From: Chryseobacterium phosphatilyticum
Lineage (GTDB): Bacteria > Bacteroidota > Bacteroidia > Flavobacteriales > Weeksellaceae
Assembly: GCF_002899825.2 (NCBI RefSeq)
Contig: NZ_PPED02000002.1
Location: forward strand, 627,631 to 691,630
Length of the DNA stretch: 64,000 nt
Direction: 5' to 3'
Part shown: positions 34,479 to 43,845 of the stretch, piece after piece
Position numbering within the stretch: position 1 is the stretch's first letter
Layout: every line of letters begins with the position of its first letter
Made by a program: the position numbers and the translations under genes
Notes under the pieces: generated by a model
Database searches by the model: none
What the model was told of the DNA's origin: nothing
The model's input: the letters and a program-made list of their open reading frames with translations, nothing else

Positions 34479-35021
34479 ATGCGTAAAGAAGATTGCTATT
34501 TTTTAGGTAAAATCACACGCAGACATGGACTTGCGGGCAACGTGATCCTTAAATTGGATACCGATCAACCCGAGCTTTACAATAAATTGGAATCAATATT
34601 CGTTGAAATCAACGGATTATTGGTTCCATTTTTTATTGAAAAATCATCATGGAGCAAATTAGATTCTTTGAATCTTGCTTTCAAAAACTCTTCTGAGGCG
34701 ATGGTAGATCAGGTATTGGGGAAGAGTGTTTACCTTCCGCTTACTACATTGCCAAAACTTTCCGGAAAACAATTCTATTATCACGAGATTATCGGTTATG
34801 AGATTCTTGATGAAAATGGTAATGAGTGTGGAGTTATCCGATCAGTAAATGATCAGACTGCACAAAATTATTTCATTTTAGGATTTGAAGGTAGAGAGAT
34901 TGTTATTCCACTTATCAAAGACTGGATCCTGGAAGTCAACAGAGAAGAAAGATTCATAAAAATGCATTTGCCTGAAGGTCTGATGGATGTATTTTTGGTG
35001 CCATCTAAAAAAGACGAATAA
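34479..35021 (+). CDS. rimM: 16S rRNA processing protein RimM
   Basis: The 180-residue protein matches RimM: N-terminal RimM domain starting DCYFLGKITRRHGLAGNV near residue 4, and a C-terminal PRC-barrel-like part (YYHEIIGYEILDENGNECG near residue 98). RimM helps mature the 30S subunit head and binds S19. It is co-transcribed with rpsP. Confidence 0.96.
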   Translation: MRKEDCYFLGKITRRHGLAGNVILKLDTDQPELYNKLESIFVEINGLLVPFFIEKSSWSKLDSLNLAFKNSSEAMVDQVLGKSVYLPLTTLPKLSGKQFYYHEIIGYEILDENGNECGVIRSVNDQTAQNYFILGFEGREIVIPLIKDWILEVNREERFIKMHLPEGLMDVFLVPSKKDE

Positions 35022-35080
35022 TTCATTTCTTCGTCAACTTTTTTATTTCTCATTATATTCATTTCTATTACTTATTGGTA

Positions 35081-36721
35081 TCAGTCTAAGGCTGGTAAAA
35101 GATATTCCTGTACTATTTTATCAACCTGATGATGAGCATAGGGTTTGTTGTATGCTGTAGCTGTGATCACCATGACAACGGGTATATCCTTGAATATGAT
35201 AATTTTATTACCACCATTTCCGCTGGATTGATAGGCTTCAAAGTTTTTATTTCCCATCTTATATATTTTTCGCCAGAACAGATATCCATATCCTTCAAAT
35301 TCTTTGACATCTGTAAAATGATTAGTAAAAGATTTTTGGACCCATGTTTTATCTATAATGGTTTTCCCATTCCACATTCCGTTATTTTTATAAAGCTGAC
35401 CAAATTTGGCAAAATCCAGTGCTTTCAGTCGTAGCCCTCCGGCAAGAGAAGGTTTTTTCTGTGGAGTGAACTGCCATTTATAATTTTTGATTTCAAGAGG
35501 TTGAAATAGTTTTTTGTCAGCATAATTTTCTAAACCTTCTGGAACTGTTTTATCTAAAATATCACCTGTCAATACAACGCCTGCTGTGAAATAGCTCCAT
35601 TTTTTTCCTATTGTATTTTCTGTCATGGGCAGGTCCAGGGTAAATTGTACCCAGTTTTCCGTAGGATACATATTTTCTTCATTTCCGGGAGAATCAGAAT
35701 CTTCATCATTTCCATCAAAGCCGGAGCTCATGCTTAAAAGGCTTTTTATAGTAACACTGTCTTTTTTTGAAGAATAATTTTTGAATTGTTTTAAGTTATA
35801 CAACTCCTTCAATTTTTTATTTTCATTGGTTAGGAAACCTTCCTGTATGGCAATTCCCGTTAAAGCAGAGGCAAAAGATTTTCCTACTGACCGGGTATCC
35901 TGTAAGGAATCTCTTCCTGAACCATTAAAATATTCTTCCAAAAGCAATTGTCCGTTTTTAATGATAACAATGCTGGTAATATCTTTGAATCTGTTTTCAG
36001 CAATTTTCCTATTGAGAGTTCTGATCATTCCGGAATTGATTTTTTCCTGAGAAGCCTTCCATCCGCTATTAGGTTGGATAGATTGAATGGCCACCTGTTT
36101 CTCAGGAATATTTTGCGAAGGAACAATAAGATTGATTTGCCCTTCTGCAATAACAGGCCCGGTTTTTATAATGGAAGTTTTCAGATAGGGTTTTATTTCA
36201 ATTTTTAAAATGTGATTTCCGGCTGTCAATGCATCAATGCCATCATGAGCCATATAAAAACGCATCCATAAATATCTTCCCCACGAATCTTCGTTTTTAC
36301 TGCTGAGAAGAGGGATGCGTAATGCTGTTTTAAATTTTTTATTTTCCGGGGTACCAGCTCCTGCATTGAGATTTTCTGTATAGATCGGCTTTGCATCAAC
36401 ATAGAATGAAAATTGATAATTTCCATTTTTGAGCAACTCATCCATGGTCCAGTTGGGTTCAAGTTGATGAAGGTGGTTGACTAGTGAATTATCAAAAAAA
36501 GCATGAATGCCAAGATCTCCGTTTTCCTGAAATGAGGAAGAGGTAATAATATCTGAGTCTTTTAAGCTTTCCAAAGTAATATTCCGGGTAAGGAAAACAA
36601 TTTTTCCGGAATATTTCTTTTGAAGCGGATGCTCAATTTTCTCAGGATTGATTATGTTTTTAATCTGCGCCTGATAAAGATAAGATGCGGAAATAAAGAT
36701 CAATAATAGGATGGCTTTCAT
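35081..36721 (-). CDS. Secreted serine hydrolase, beta-lactamase family, with N-terminal extension
   Basis: The 546-residue protein has a signal peptide (AILLLIFISASYLYQAQ) and a 230-residue N-terminal region of unknown fold, followed by a class C-type serine hydrolase domain with the SxxK motif SVGK near residue 279. The YxN position reads YFT, so the second catalytic motif is altered. The unusual N-terminal half could be a carbohydrate- or peptide-binding jelly-roll module. Function is unknown. Confidence 0.8.
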   Translation of the reverse strand: MKAILLLIFISASYLYQAQIKNIINPEKIEHPLQKKYSGKIVFLTRNITLESLKDSDIITSSSFQENGDLGIHAFFDNSLVNHLHQLEPNWTMDELLKNGNYQFSFYVDAKPIYTENLNAGAGTPENKKFKTALRIPLLSSKNEDSWGRYLWMRFYMAHDGIDALTAGNHILKIEIKPYLKTSIIKTGPVIAEGQINLIVPSQNIPEKQVAIQSIQPNSGWKASQEKINSGMIRTLNRKIAENRFKDITSIVIIKNGQLLLEEYFNGSGRDSLQDTRSVGKSFASALTGIAIQEGFLTNENKKLKELYNLKQFKNYSSKKDSVTIKSLLSMSSGFDGNDEDSDSPGNEENMYPTENWVQFTLDLPMTENTIGKKWSYFTAGVVLTGDILDKTVPEGLENYADKKLFQPLEIKNYKWQFTPQKKPSLAGGLRLKALDFAKFGQLYKNNGMWNGKTIIDKTWVQKSFTNHFTDVKEFEGYGYLFWRKIYKMGNKNFEAYQSSGNGGNKIIIFKDIPVVMVITATAYNKPYAHHQVDKIVQEYLLPALD

Positions 36722-36825
36722 TTTTAGAGTGTTTAAACAAAAGTAACAAACTTCTTGATGTTAAAAATAGAAAAGAATTAACATTTCTATTGTATTATTG
36801 ATCTCTTGCCAATCAGGAATGCTTT

Positions 36826-37740
36826 CTAATTAAATAATCTTCTGAATTCTCCCGGTGACTGATTCGTTTTTTGTTTAAAAAGCTTGCTGAAAGACTGTGG
36901 ATGCTCAAATCCTAATTCATAAGCAATTTCACTCACAGATAAATTGGTGGTGCTCAAACGTTCTTTGGCCGAATCAATTAATTTATTCTGAATATGCTGT
37001 TGTGTATTTTGCTGAGTGTGAAGCCGCAGCAATGTTCCTAAATAATTGGGTGAAATATTCATTTGATCAGCGATACATTTTACTGATGGAATTCCGTTTT
37101 CGATAAGGTTTCCATTTTCAAAATATTGCGAAAGTAGATCTTCAAACTTATGTAGCAATTCATGGCTTGATTTTTTTCTGGTAAAAAACTGACGCTCGTA
37201 AAAACGCTCAGAATAAATCAGTAATAGCTCAATCTGTGAAATAATCAGTTCCTGTGTAAATTTATCAGTATTTGACTGATATTCCCGTTCAATATTTTTA
37301 AAAATATCAACCAGAATTTTCTCTTCCTTATCGGAAAGGAAAAGAGCCTCTTTGACCTGATAGCTAAAAAAATCATAGGATTTTATTTTCCTGGTTAATG
37401 CAGTATTCCATAGAAAATCCGGATGAATCAGTAATAAAAAGCCTGTAGGTTCCACTTCGATATCCTGTCTTATTTCCAGACTCAAATACTGTTGTGGCGA
37501 GACAAAGCACAGCACCCCTGAATCAAAATCATACTGTTGTTGCCCATAATTGAATCTTAGATTGACATTCTTTTTCAAACCAATTGAATAAAAATTCTGA
37601 ATCCATTTCAATTCTTTATCATCCACAATATAATGTACTTTGCTATAATCTATCAGGCTGATCAACGGATGCTCTGGGCCCGGAAGACTACAGAAGGTAT
37701 GAAAATCTGAAATAGAATTAAAACGAACAGGCTGTTTCAT
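36826..37740 (-). CDS. AraC-family transcriptional regulator
   Basis: The 304-residue protein has a C-terminal AraC double helix-turn-helix (residues about 205-300) with the second-motif signature ISEIAYELGFEHPQSFSKLFKQKTNQSPGEFR (positions 268-300 approximately). The N-terminal 180 residues are likely an effector-sensing cupin-like region. It is encoded downstream of the SDR gene on the same strand, with REP-like sequence between them. Confidence 0.92.
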   Translation of the reverse strand: MKQPVRFNSISDFHTFCSLPGPEHPLISLIDYSKVHYIVDDKELKWIQNFYSIGLKKNVNLRFNYGQQQYDFDSGVLCFVSPQQYLSLEIRQDIEVEPTGFLLLIHPDFLWNTALTRKIKSYDFFSYQVKEALFLSDKEEKILVDIFKNIEREYQSNTDKFTQELIISQIELLLIYSERFYERQFFTRKKSSHELLHKFEDLLSQYFENGNLIENGIPSVKCIADQMNISPNYLGTLLRLHTQQNTQQHIQNKLIDSAKERLSTTNLSVSEIAYELGFEHPQSFSKLFKQKTNQSPGEFRRLFN

Positions 37741-37792
37741 AGTAGCGAAGTTAATTGTTTTTGTGAAAGTATAATGTATTGTTTCAGAAAGT

Positions 37793-37891
37793 CTTCGACT
37801 CCGATCAGATTAAGCTTTACAGAGTTTTAATCTCAATGTATTTGTATAAACATTAAGTACCGTGTCAATTTCATGTGGAGCGGAGTCGAAG
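37793..37891. repeat. REP-like inverted repeat with CTTCGACTCCG arms
   Basis: CTTCGACTCCG (37793-37803) recurs as CGGAGTCGAAG (37881-37891) with a 77-base spacer. Sequences of this type (GAGCGGAGTCGAAG) are scattered between genes of many Flavobacteriia. It lies between the AraC and SDR genes. Confidence 0.65.
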
Positions 37892-37914
37892 GATTGATGG
37901 TTATCAGGACAAAA

Positions 37915-38754
37915 TCAGATCGCTGTTGAAACAGTCAGGCTTTCCCATTTCTCAGCATCTTTCTTTAAAATATCAATCTTATTATTCAGAAACTCCAGCG
38001 TTCCTACCCCCAATAATAAATGTACAGGCGGATTTTCTTCTTTACTGATTTGGATCAGAACATCAGCTGCTTTCTCAGGATCATTGGGCTGATTTCCGTT
38101 GATTTCGTTAAGGTGGGCCTGTTCTGATTGTCTGGCAGCTTCATAAGCCTGAATAGGGTTGGCAGGAGTTCTCACGGAATCTTTATTTAAAAAGTCTGTA
38201 CGAAAATAGCCCGGATAAACAACTGTAGCATGAATTCCGAAATCTTTTACTTCCTCAGCCAATGCTTCTGTAAATCCGGCAACAGCAAATTTTGTCGAGC
38301 AATAAATTCCCCACCCTGGAAAATTGGCTGAATATCCGCCAACAGAAGAAATATTGAAAATGTTTCCTGACCTTTGCTCACGAAGATAGGGCATAACGTT
38401 CCTGATGACGTTTAATGTTCCGAAAACATTTACTGCATAATTTTCTCTTGCTTCTTCATCAGTAAGTTCTTCAAGTGTTCCAATTTGTCCATACCCTGCG
38501 TTGTTGACAACTACGTCTATTCGTCCGAAATGCTCAACAGTTTTTGCAAGGGCAGATTTAATGTCGTTATTATCTGTGATATTGACGCTAAGCGGCAGAA
38601 AGTTCTCAGAAGTTTCTCCGATGGTTGAGATCAGAGATTCAACGGTGCGGCTTGTTGCTGCAACCTGAAATCCTTCGGATAGTAATTTTTTTACCAGTTC
38701 CAATCCTAAGCCTTTTGAAGCTCCTGTCACGAACCATACTTTTTTTGTTTCCAT
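37915..38754 (-). CDS. Classical short-chain dehydrogenase/reductase
   Basis: The 279-residue SDR has the TGASKGLGLE cofactor motif near residue 10, NNAGYGQIG near residue 87, the catalytic serine in NISSVGG near residue 135, and YCSTKFAVAG as the YxxxK active site near residue 151. NADP preference is likely because of the basic residue context after the glycine motif. The substrate is unknown; the AraC gene downstream may regulate it. Confidence 0.92.
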   Translation of the reverse strand: METKKVWFVTGASKGLGLELVKKLLSEGFQVAATSRTVESLISTIGETSENFLPLSVNITDNNDIKSALAKTVEHFGRIDVVVNNAGYGQIGTLEELTDEEARENYAVNVFGTLNVIRNVMPYLREQRSGNIFNISSVGGYSANFPGWGIYCSTKFAVAGFTEALAEEVKDFGIHATVVYPGYFRTDFLNKDSVRTPANPIQAYEAARQSEQAHLNEINGNQPNDPEKAADVLIQISKEENPPVHLLLGVGTLEFLNNKIDILKKDAEKWESLTVSTAI

Positions 38755-38921
38755 TTTTAAATATTTTTTTGTTTAAATGATGGTACAAAGATGGAAAGTT
38801 ACAGAAGGGAAAATGTAGCCGAATCGGGGAATGATGTATCCAAATCGTGAATGATAATTTTTTATCAAGTATTATTTCAATGAATTTTCAGAAGGTTTCT
38901 ATATGTAAGACGGGTAATTAA

Positions 38922-39851
38922 TTACAGTAAGTTTTGCTTTAGATGTTCAATCTGGCTATACATTGTATTGAAAAAGACTTTCCTTTCCCGGTTTCCGGAT
39001 TCGTTCAAGGATCTTGAGTTTTTGATCTGATGTTCAAAATAGCTCAAAGAATCTTCACAGGTTATTTTATCATTGGTCATCATATATCCAAACATACTGA
39101 AAGGAATAAAAAAGGAACATTGCTGTTCGTTTTTAAACAAAATACTGTTGTTTAAAATAACCAGATCATTCACATAAATCTGAAAATTCGTTTTTTCAAG
39201 TGTTTTATTTTCAAGTTCTTCCAGCAGTTTCTTTAGATCATTGAGAATCAGCTCTGCGTCAGTTTTTTTTAACAATCCCATTTCTGAATAAAATAAGATT
39301 TGCCGTAAAGCACTCATAATTGTTGTGTCATTCCATATTTCGGTAACGTTTTGTTTGTCATATAAATCCTTAAGCATTTCATTTTTAGCAGAGTGATAGT
39401 CGAGGTTAAACTCATGAAAAGGGCTCAGAAATTTGTCCTGATTCAATAAATTCATCCAGACATAAAACTTGAATCGTGATAAAACAGAATCTGAAATGGT
39501 ATAGAAAAAGGGAATATCCTTTGCAGAATAGAATACTTTGGAATGACTGATATTTTGAAAAACATTAAGGATTTTAAGGGAGTTTTCAAAATAGTTTAAA
39601 AGATCCTCCGTAGTCTTTACCGGTTGAGTTCTTTTGACAACCAATTGGTTTTCGGTTCCCAAAAACTGATCCAGAGAGATCTGGTAATATTTCGCAAGTT
39701 CCAGCGCTTCCTCGAAACTGAACTTTGCTTTCAGGGAGGTCCTCCTGTGAGCAGCATCATAGCTGATATTGAGAATATTGGCAATCTCATCGTTCAGGGA
39801 AAGGTCACCGATTTTTCTACGGATTTCCTTTAGTAAAGCTTCCTGGTGCAT
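38922..39851 (-). CDS. XRE-like helix-turn-helix regulator with large C-terminal domain
   Basis: The 309-residue protein has an N-terminal XRE-like helix-turn-helix in residues 5-60 (SLNDEIANILNISYDAAHRR) and an unrecognised 240-residue C-terminal domain. It is divergent from the repeat protein gene 39957, with about 105 bases between the starts, so it may regulate that gene. Confidence 0.8.
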   Translation of the reverse strand: MHQEALLKEIRRKIGDLSLNDEIANILNISYDAAHRRTSLKAKFSFEEALELAKYYQISLDQFLGTENQLVVKRTQPVKTTEDLLNYFENSLKILNVFQNISHSKVFYSAKDIPFFYTISDSVLSRFKFYVWMNLLNQDKFLSPFHEFNLDYHSAKNEMLKDLYDKQNVTEIWNDTTIMSALRQILFYSEMGLLKKTDAELILNDLKKLLEELENKTLEKTNFQIYVNDLVILNNSILFKNEQQCSFFIPFSMFGYMMTNDKITCEDSLSYFEHQIKNSRSLNESGNRERKVFFNTMYSQIEHLKQNLL

Positions 39852-39956
39852 AGTTTTGTGATTTTCACAAATGTAACATTTTTTTTAATTTTTTTTCACA
39901 TTCGGAACCTGAGCTTCTGCTGATAATTTTGAATTGTAATTTTAAAACAACATGTT

Positions 39957-40649
39957 ATGAAAACACAATTTTTATTCGTCATCAGCTTCTTGATGGGAAG
40001 CATGCTCAATGCTCAGGACAGTTTAAAAACTGAAAACATAAGATCAAAAATCATCACCTTTACTCCAAAAGGCACACCGGAGAATACCAACGGAATTAAT
40101 CTCGGGGTAATGGATACCTATCAATCTACAAAAATCAATGGAATTAATCTGCAGGGAAACCCATTATCCTTTATTTACCTTCTGATACCTAAACCGATAG
40201 AGATTCCTTCAGATGAATCGGCAACAGTTTCTATTAATGGATTACATATTTCCACAGGAGGTCTTACTGATGCCAGGCAATTAAATGGGGTAGGAATCTC
40301 GATGTACCATATTGCTCAGATAACCAATGGGATTACCATTAATGGATTTAATAATAATTCAGGTCAACTTAATGGGGTACATGTTTCCTTTTTAAACAAT
40401 TCGGCGGATACCGGAAATGGATTGTTGATCTCATTAAGTAACTCTACAGTCCGTTTCAAGGGAGCTCAATTAGGGATCTATAATAAGAGTGATATCTTAA
40501 AAGGATTACAGATAGGAGGAATTAATGTTGCTAAACAGAGCAGAGGTTTGCAGATAGGGGTGATCAATAAAACTGAGAGGATAAAAGGAATTCAGATTGG
40601 TTTCTGGAATAAAAACGGGAAAAGATCTTTACCACTTATTAATTTTTAG
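39957..40649 (+). CDS. LA_2272-type surface repeat protein
   Basis: The 230-residue secreted protein has a signal peptide ending near NAQ and about eight repeats of the form NGI.I....N / GLQIGG.N, ending in IKGIQIGFWNKNG. These short beta-turn repeats match LA_2272 surface repeat proteins and probably build a small beta-solenoid or sheet on the outer membrane. No enzymatic function is indicated. The next gene starts 4 bases after the stop. Confidence 0.82.
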   Translation: MKTQFLFVISFLMGSMLNAQDSLKTENIRSKIITFTPKGTPENTNGINLGVMDTYQSTKINGINLQGNPLSFIYLLIPKPIEIPSDESATVSINGLHISTGGLTDARQLNGVGISMYHIAQITNGITINGFNNNSGQLNGVHVSFLNNSADTGNGLLISLSNSTVRFKGAQLGIYNKSDILKGLQIGGINVAKQSRGLQIGVINKTERIKGIQIGFWNKNGKRSLPLINF

Positions 40650-40653
40650 CACC

Positions 40654-41286
40654 ATGAAAACTACGGCAATTTATATATTCATGCTAATTTCTCTGGGGAT
40701 ATCTGCACAAACTGCGGAGATGAATAACAGATCCAAAAGATCATTGATTGAGGCAGGAAGTTTTTTAAATTTTTCGCCGATGAAAGTGAAACAGATTCCC
40801 GGATTTTATATAGGATACTGGTATCGTTATCCGATTGATGAAACCAAAACCCATATGGAAATTGGAGGGAATTTTAATTACAGCACAAGTCTTTACCAAT
40901 TTAATTATGGAAAAAATAACACGTTATATCCTGTACAATCAAAAGAAGTTATTGTGAATCTTGGAATCCGGATGGTAAAACAATATCCTCTTCATGATCA
41001 TACAATAGAATGGGTGAGTGAACTTTCTTTTCATCATCTGTTCCTGAATGGAAGTGGGATTCCGGATGACGAGCCGACAAAAAAAGATAATGGATCAATT
41101 AATATTTCTATTGATACCGAAAGCGTTGCCTCTTTAAAACTGGGACAAGGAGTACGATTCTGGAAAAATAATATAGGACTGGGAATTCAATTTTCATATA
41201 TGCCTTATCGTCTTTGGTATAAAAATACGGTGCCGAAAGGGTTTAATTCATTTTCTGTAGAAACAGGTGTGAACTTCAAATTTTAA
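40654..41286 (+). CDS. Predicted outer membrane beta-barrel protein
   Basis: The 210-residue protein begins with a signal peptide (TAIYIFMLISLGISAQTAEM) and is rich in alternating hydrophobic strands and aromatic girdle residues (YIGYWYRYP, FYNYST-like, FQFSYMPYRLWY), ending in an aromatic residue (NFKF). This suggests a small outer membrane barrel. It shares its start region with the repeat protein upstream by near overlap, so the two are probably co-expressed surface components. Confidence 0.75.
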   Translation: MKTTAIYIFMLISLGISAQTAEMNNRSKRSLIEAGSFLNFSPMKVKQIPGFYIGYWYRYPIDETKTHMEIGGNFNYSTSLYQFNYGKNNTLYPVQSKEVIVNLGIRMVKQYPLHDHTIEWVSELSFHHLFLNGSGIPDDEPTKKDNGSINISIDTESVASLKLGQGVRFWKNNIGLGIQFSYMPYRLWYKNTVPKGFNSFSVETGVNFKF

Positions 41287-41397
41287 ATTAAATAATTGAT
41301 AATCATTATAAAGACAGTATAATTACCAGGTTAAGCTGTCTTTTTTTGTAATTTATACCCAATAATAATATTTTTGTAAGATACCCTGAAAATATTG

Positions 41398-43122
41398 ATG
41401 AGAATAAAATATTTGATCCCATTACTCATTCTAAGTAATGTTTTAAATGCACAAACACCGGCTGTTGAAAGAAATATCCCTGAAAATCGAACCTATCAGG
41501 AATTGGAAACCGAGTTTTATAACGGTAAATCCCTTGATGATGCAGGTAAAAAAAATATTGCCGAATCTTACCTGAAGAAAGCTAAATCTGAGAAAAATTC
41601 AACTCAAATAGGTGAGGCATATGTAATGTTACACTTTGATAAGCCCTTACCGATTGCCTTAAAGTACCTTGATAGTTTACAGAAAGTTTCTAAAAACTCC
41701 AAAGAAAATTATTATCCGGCGAGGACGTATTTACTAAGAGGGAATTTATATTTTAAATCCAATAATCTGCATGCGGCATTGGATAATTATCTGTTAGGGC
41801 TAAAATATGCACAGGAAAAAGGAAATAAAAGGCAGATTGCCATGGCACATATCGGTATTGCTAACCTGAATAATTATATCGGGAAACATGGTGAAACTGC
41901 CAAAACCTTACGGTATTATTTATATAATGCAGACTATATGAATGAAGCGGAGCGTGATAATCTCAGGCTCAACCTGGCAGATGCCTATATAGAAATTAAC
42001 AAAATGGATTCTGCATATGCCTTGATACAGGAAGGCTTACAAGTTTCAAAAAGAAATAGAAATGTATTTGGCTATCATCAGAACTTAGGCCTACTTGGGT
42101 ATTATCACTTGCAATCAAAAAAATATCAAAATGCGGTTGATGATCTGTTGGAGTGTGAAAAATTTTTCTTTACACCTGAAAATTCAACGAAGAGAAACGA
42201 AAACTATACTCTTTTAAATCTGGGAAAATCCTATGCAGGGCTTCAACAAAAAGAAAAAGCAATAGAATGTTTCAGGAAGATTGATTCTATGGTTTTGAAA
42301 ACGGACTATATTTATCCTGAGCTCAGAGAAGTTTATACTTATCTTATCAATTATTATAAAGAAATAAAAGATAAAGATACCCAATTGTACTATGTTGAAC
42401 GTTTTTTTAAGATAGATCAGATACTCAATACCCAATTCAGGTATATATCAAGAGAACTTCCGGGAAGATATGATGTCCTTACATTAAAACAGGAAAAAGC
42501 CAGTATTACCCATGAACTTGAAAAGAGAAAGAAGCTCTTCTATATTGTCCTTAGTCTCCTGTTGATTTCTCATTTATTGTTCATTAATTTTTATTTTAAG
42601 TATAAAAAAACAGAAAAGAAATACAAAAAAATTGCCCAGGATCTGATCCAGTCTGTGAATGATAGAAAATTGAAGAGAGAAGATGAAGTAAGAGATGAGA
42701 TACAATCAGTCTCTTTCTCCGGACAAAATCCGGATGATAAGACGGGTAAAACAATTTCGGAAGATATAACCCAGACTATTTTACAGGAGCTTGGGGTCTT
42801 TGAAGGCAAAGAACAATTTTTAAGCAAAGGAATTACATTAGGGAGTCTTGCGAAAAAAATTAAAACCAACTCCAGGTATTTGTCTGAAATTATCAATACC
42901 TACAAGGGAAAAAATTTTGCTACCTATCTGAATGATCTTCGCATTGATTATGCCATCAACAGATTGGCCACTGACAGAAAATTCCGTTCATATAAGATCC
43001 CTTTTATTGCTGAAGAATTAGGTTATAATAATGAACAAGCCTTCACGATGGCGTTCAAAAAGCGAACGGGAACCCCACTTTCTGTCTATTTGAAAGAAAT
43101 TGAAGAAATGAAAGTAAATTAA
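41398..43122 (+). CDS. TPR-containing membrane AraC-type transcriptional regulator
   Basis: The 574-residue protein has an N-terminal signal-like segment (IKYLIPLLILSNVLNAQT), several TPR-like helices in residues 50-360, one transmembrane segment (FYIVLSLLLISHLLFINFYF near residues 381-400), and a C-terminal AraC helix-turn-helix (ITLGSLAKKIKTNSRYLSEIIN through FIAEELGYNNEQAFTMAFKK). The periplasmic TPR part would sense signals and the cytosolic domain bind DNA, an architecture frequent in Chryseobacterium. The ATG at 41398 is chosen. Confidence 0.88.
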   Translation: MRIKYLIPLLILSNVLNAQTPAVERNIPENRTYQELETEFYNGKSLDDAGKKNIAESYLKKAKSEKNSTQIGEAYVMLHFDKPLPIALKYLDSLQKVSKNSKENYYPARTYLLRGNLYFKSNNLHAALDNYLLGLKYAQEKGNKRQIAMAHIGIANLNNYIGKHGETAKTLRYYLYNADYMNEAERDNLRLNLADAYIEINKMDSAYALIQEGLQVSKRNRNVFGYHQNLGLLGYYHLQSKKYQNAVDDLLECEKFFFTPENSTKRNENYTLLNLGKSYAGLQQKEKAIECFRKIDSMVLKTDYIYPELREVYTYLINYYKEIKDKDTQLYYVERFFKIDQILNTQFRYISRELPGRYDVLTLKQEKASITHELEKRKKLFYIVLSLLLISHLLFINFYFKYKKTEKKYKKIAQDLIQSVNDRKLKREDEVRDEIQSVSFSGQNPDDKTGKTISEDITQTILQELGVFEGKEQFLSKGITLGSLAKKIKTNSRYLSEIINTYKGKNFATYLNDLRIDYAINRLATDRKFRSYKIPFIAEELGYNNEQAFTMAFKKRTGTPLSVYLKEIEEMKVN

Positions 43123-43766
43123 TGTTAATTATTTCATTTTTAAATATTTATGTTCTATAGATTCATGTTTTTAGGTATATAAATTTATGAATCTATGGAC
43201 TATTTTCTTGTGTCGTTGTTCTTCTTACTGCATCTTTGTTCCAGGTAAAAACACACAACATTTGTATTTAGATGTGCACAGTCTGAATACAAAAATAAAA
43301 CTGCTGATCAGCAAAAAAACAAATCAGGTTTATCTGATAAAGAAAATTAATCGAGAAAAAAGAACATTAAAAAACAGTGAGAAAAACAAAAGTAATTCAT
43401 GAAATAATTTAAAATTTGGTATGTGGTGAAATAATCATTTAAAAGCATAAAATAATTAAAAACAAAATCATTCAATCTGTGTACAGCAAAAATATGAGAA
43501 TCAAAAAAGTTGGAATAGATTGAATTAATGACCAGACAAATATCACATCAAAAAAACTAATAACTATTTCGATATAAGGATAAAAACTAAACCATGAAAA
43601 CTCAACATCAAAAATAGTGATATTCGTTCAGGTCAAAAGTGAATTTTATTGAAATTCAAGGTCATATCAAGGCAAAATGAATCATAAATATGATGAAAGA
43701 TCTGCCATGAAGAAGATAATTTCCTGAATTGAAAATTTTAATGCTTGTTAAATGATTTTTTAAAGG
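43123..43766. other. Gene-poor AT-rich spacer (640 bases)
   Basis: No convincing gene is seen. A short frame at 43187-43402 has poor coding character. A 10-bp inverted repeat (ATAGATTCAT at 43157-43166 with ATGAATCTAT at 43187-43196) is the only structure noticed. It may hold decayed coding sequence. Confidence 0.6.
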
Positions 43767-43806
43767 CAGCGCAATCATCAAGTTGCGCTGTTTTTTTGTA
43801 ACTTTG
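43767..43806 (+). promoter_or_regulatory. Terminator hairpin overlapping asnS promoter
   Basis: CAGCGCAA (43767-43774) pairs with TTGCGCTG (43783-43790), followed by seven T. A TAACTTTG -7 box (43799-43806) follows directly, so the asnS transcript starts about 5 bases later. No gene upstream is evident that needs the terminator, so the hairpin may end antisense or cryptic transcripts. Confidence 0.65.
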
Positions 43807-43845
43807 CAGACATTAATTTTTATATAAAAAATTTATCATCAACAA

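Noticed and set aside
43187-43402. 71-codon frame in the spacer before asnS
   Set aside because: Its composition is lysine/asparagine-rich without a motif, it lacks a promoter, and it looks like random AT-rich sequence.
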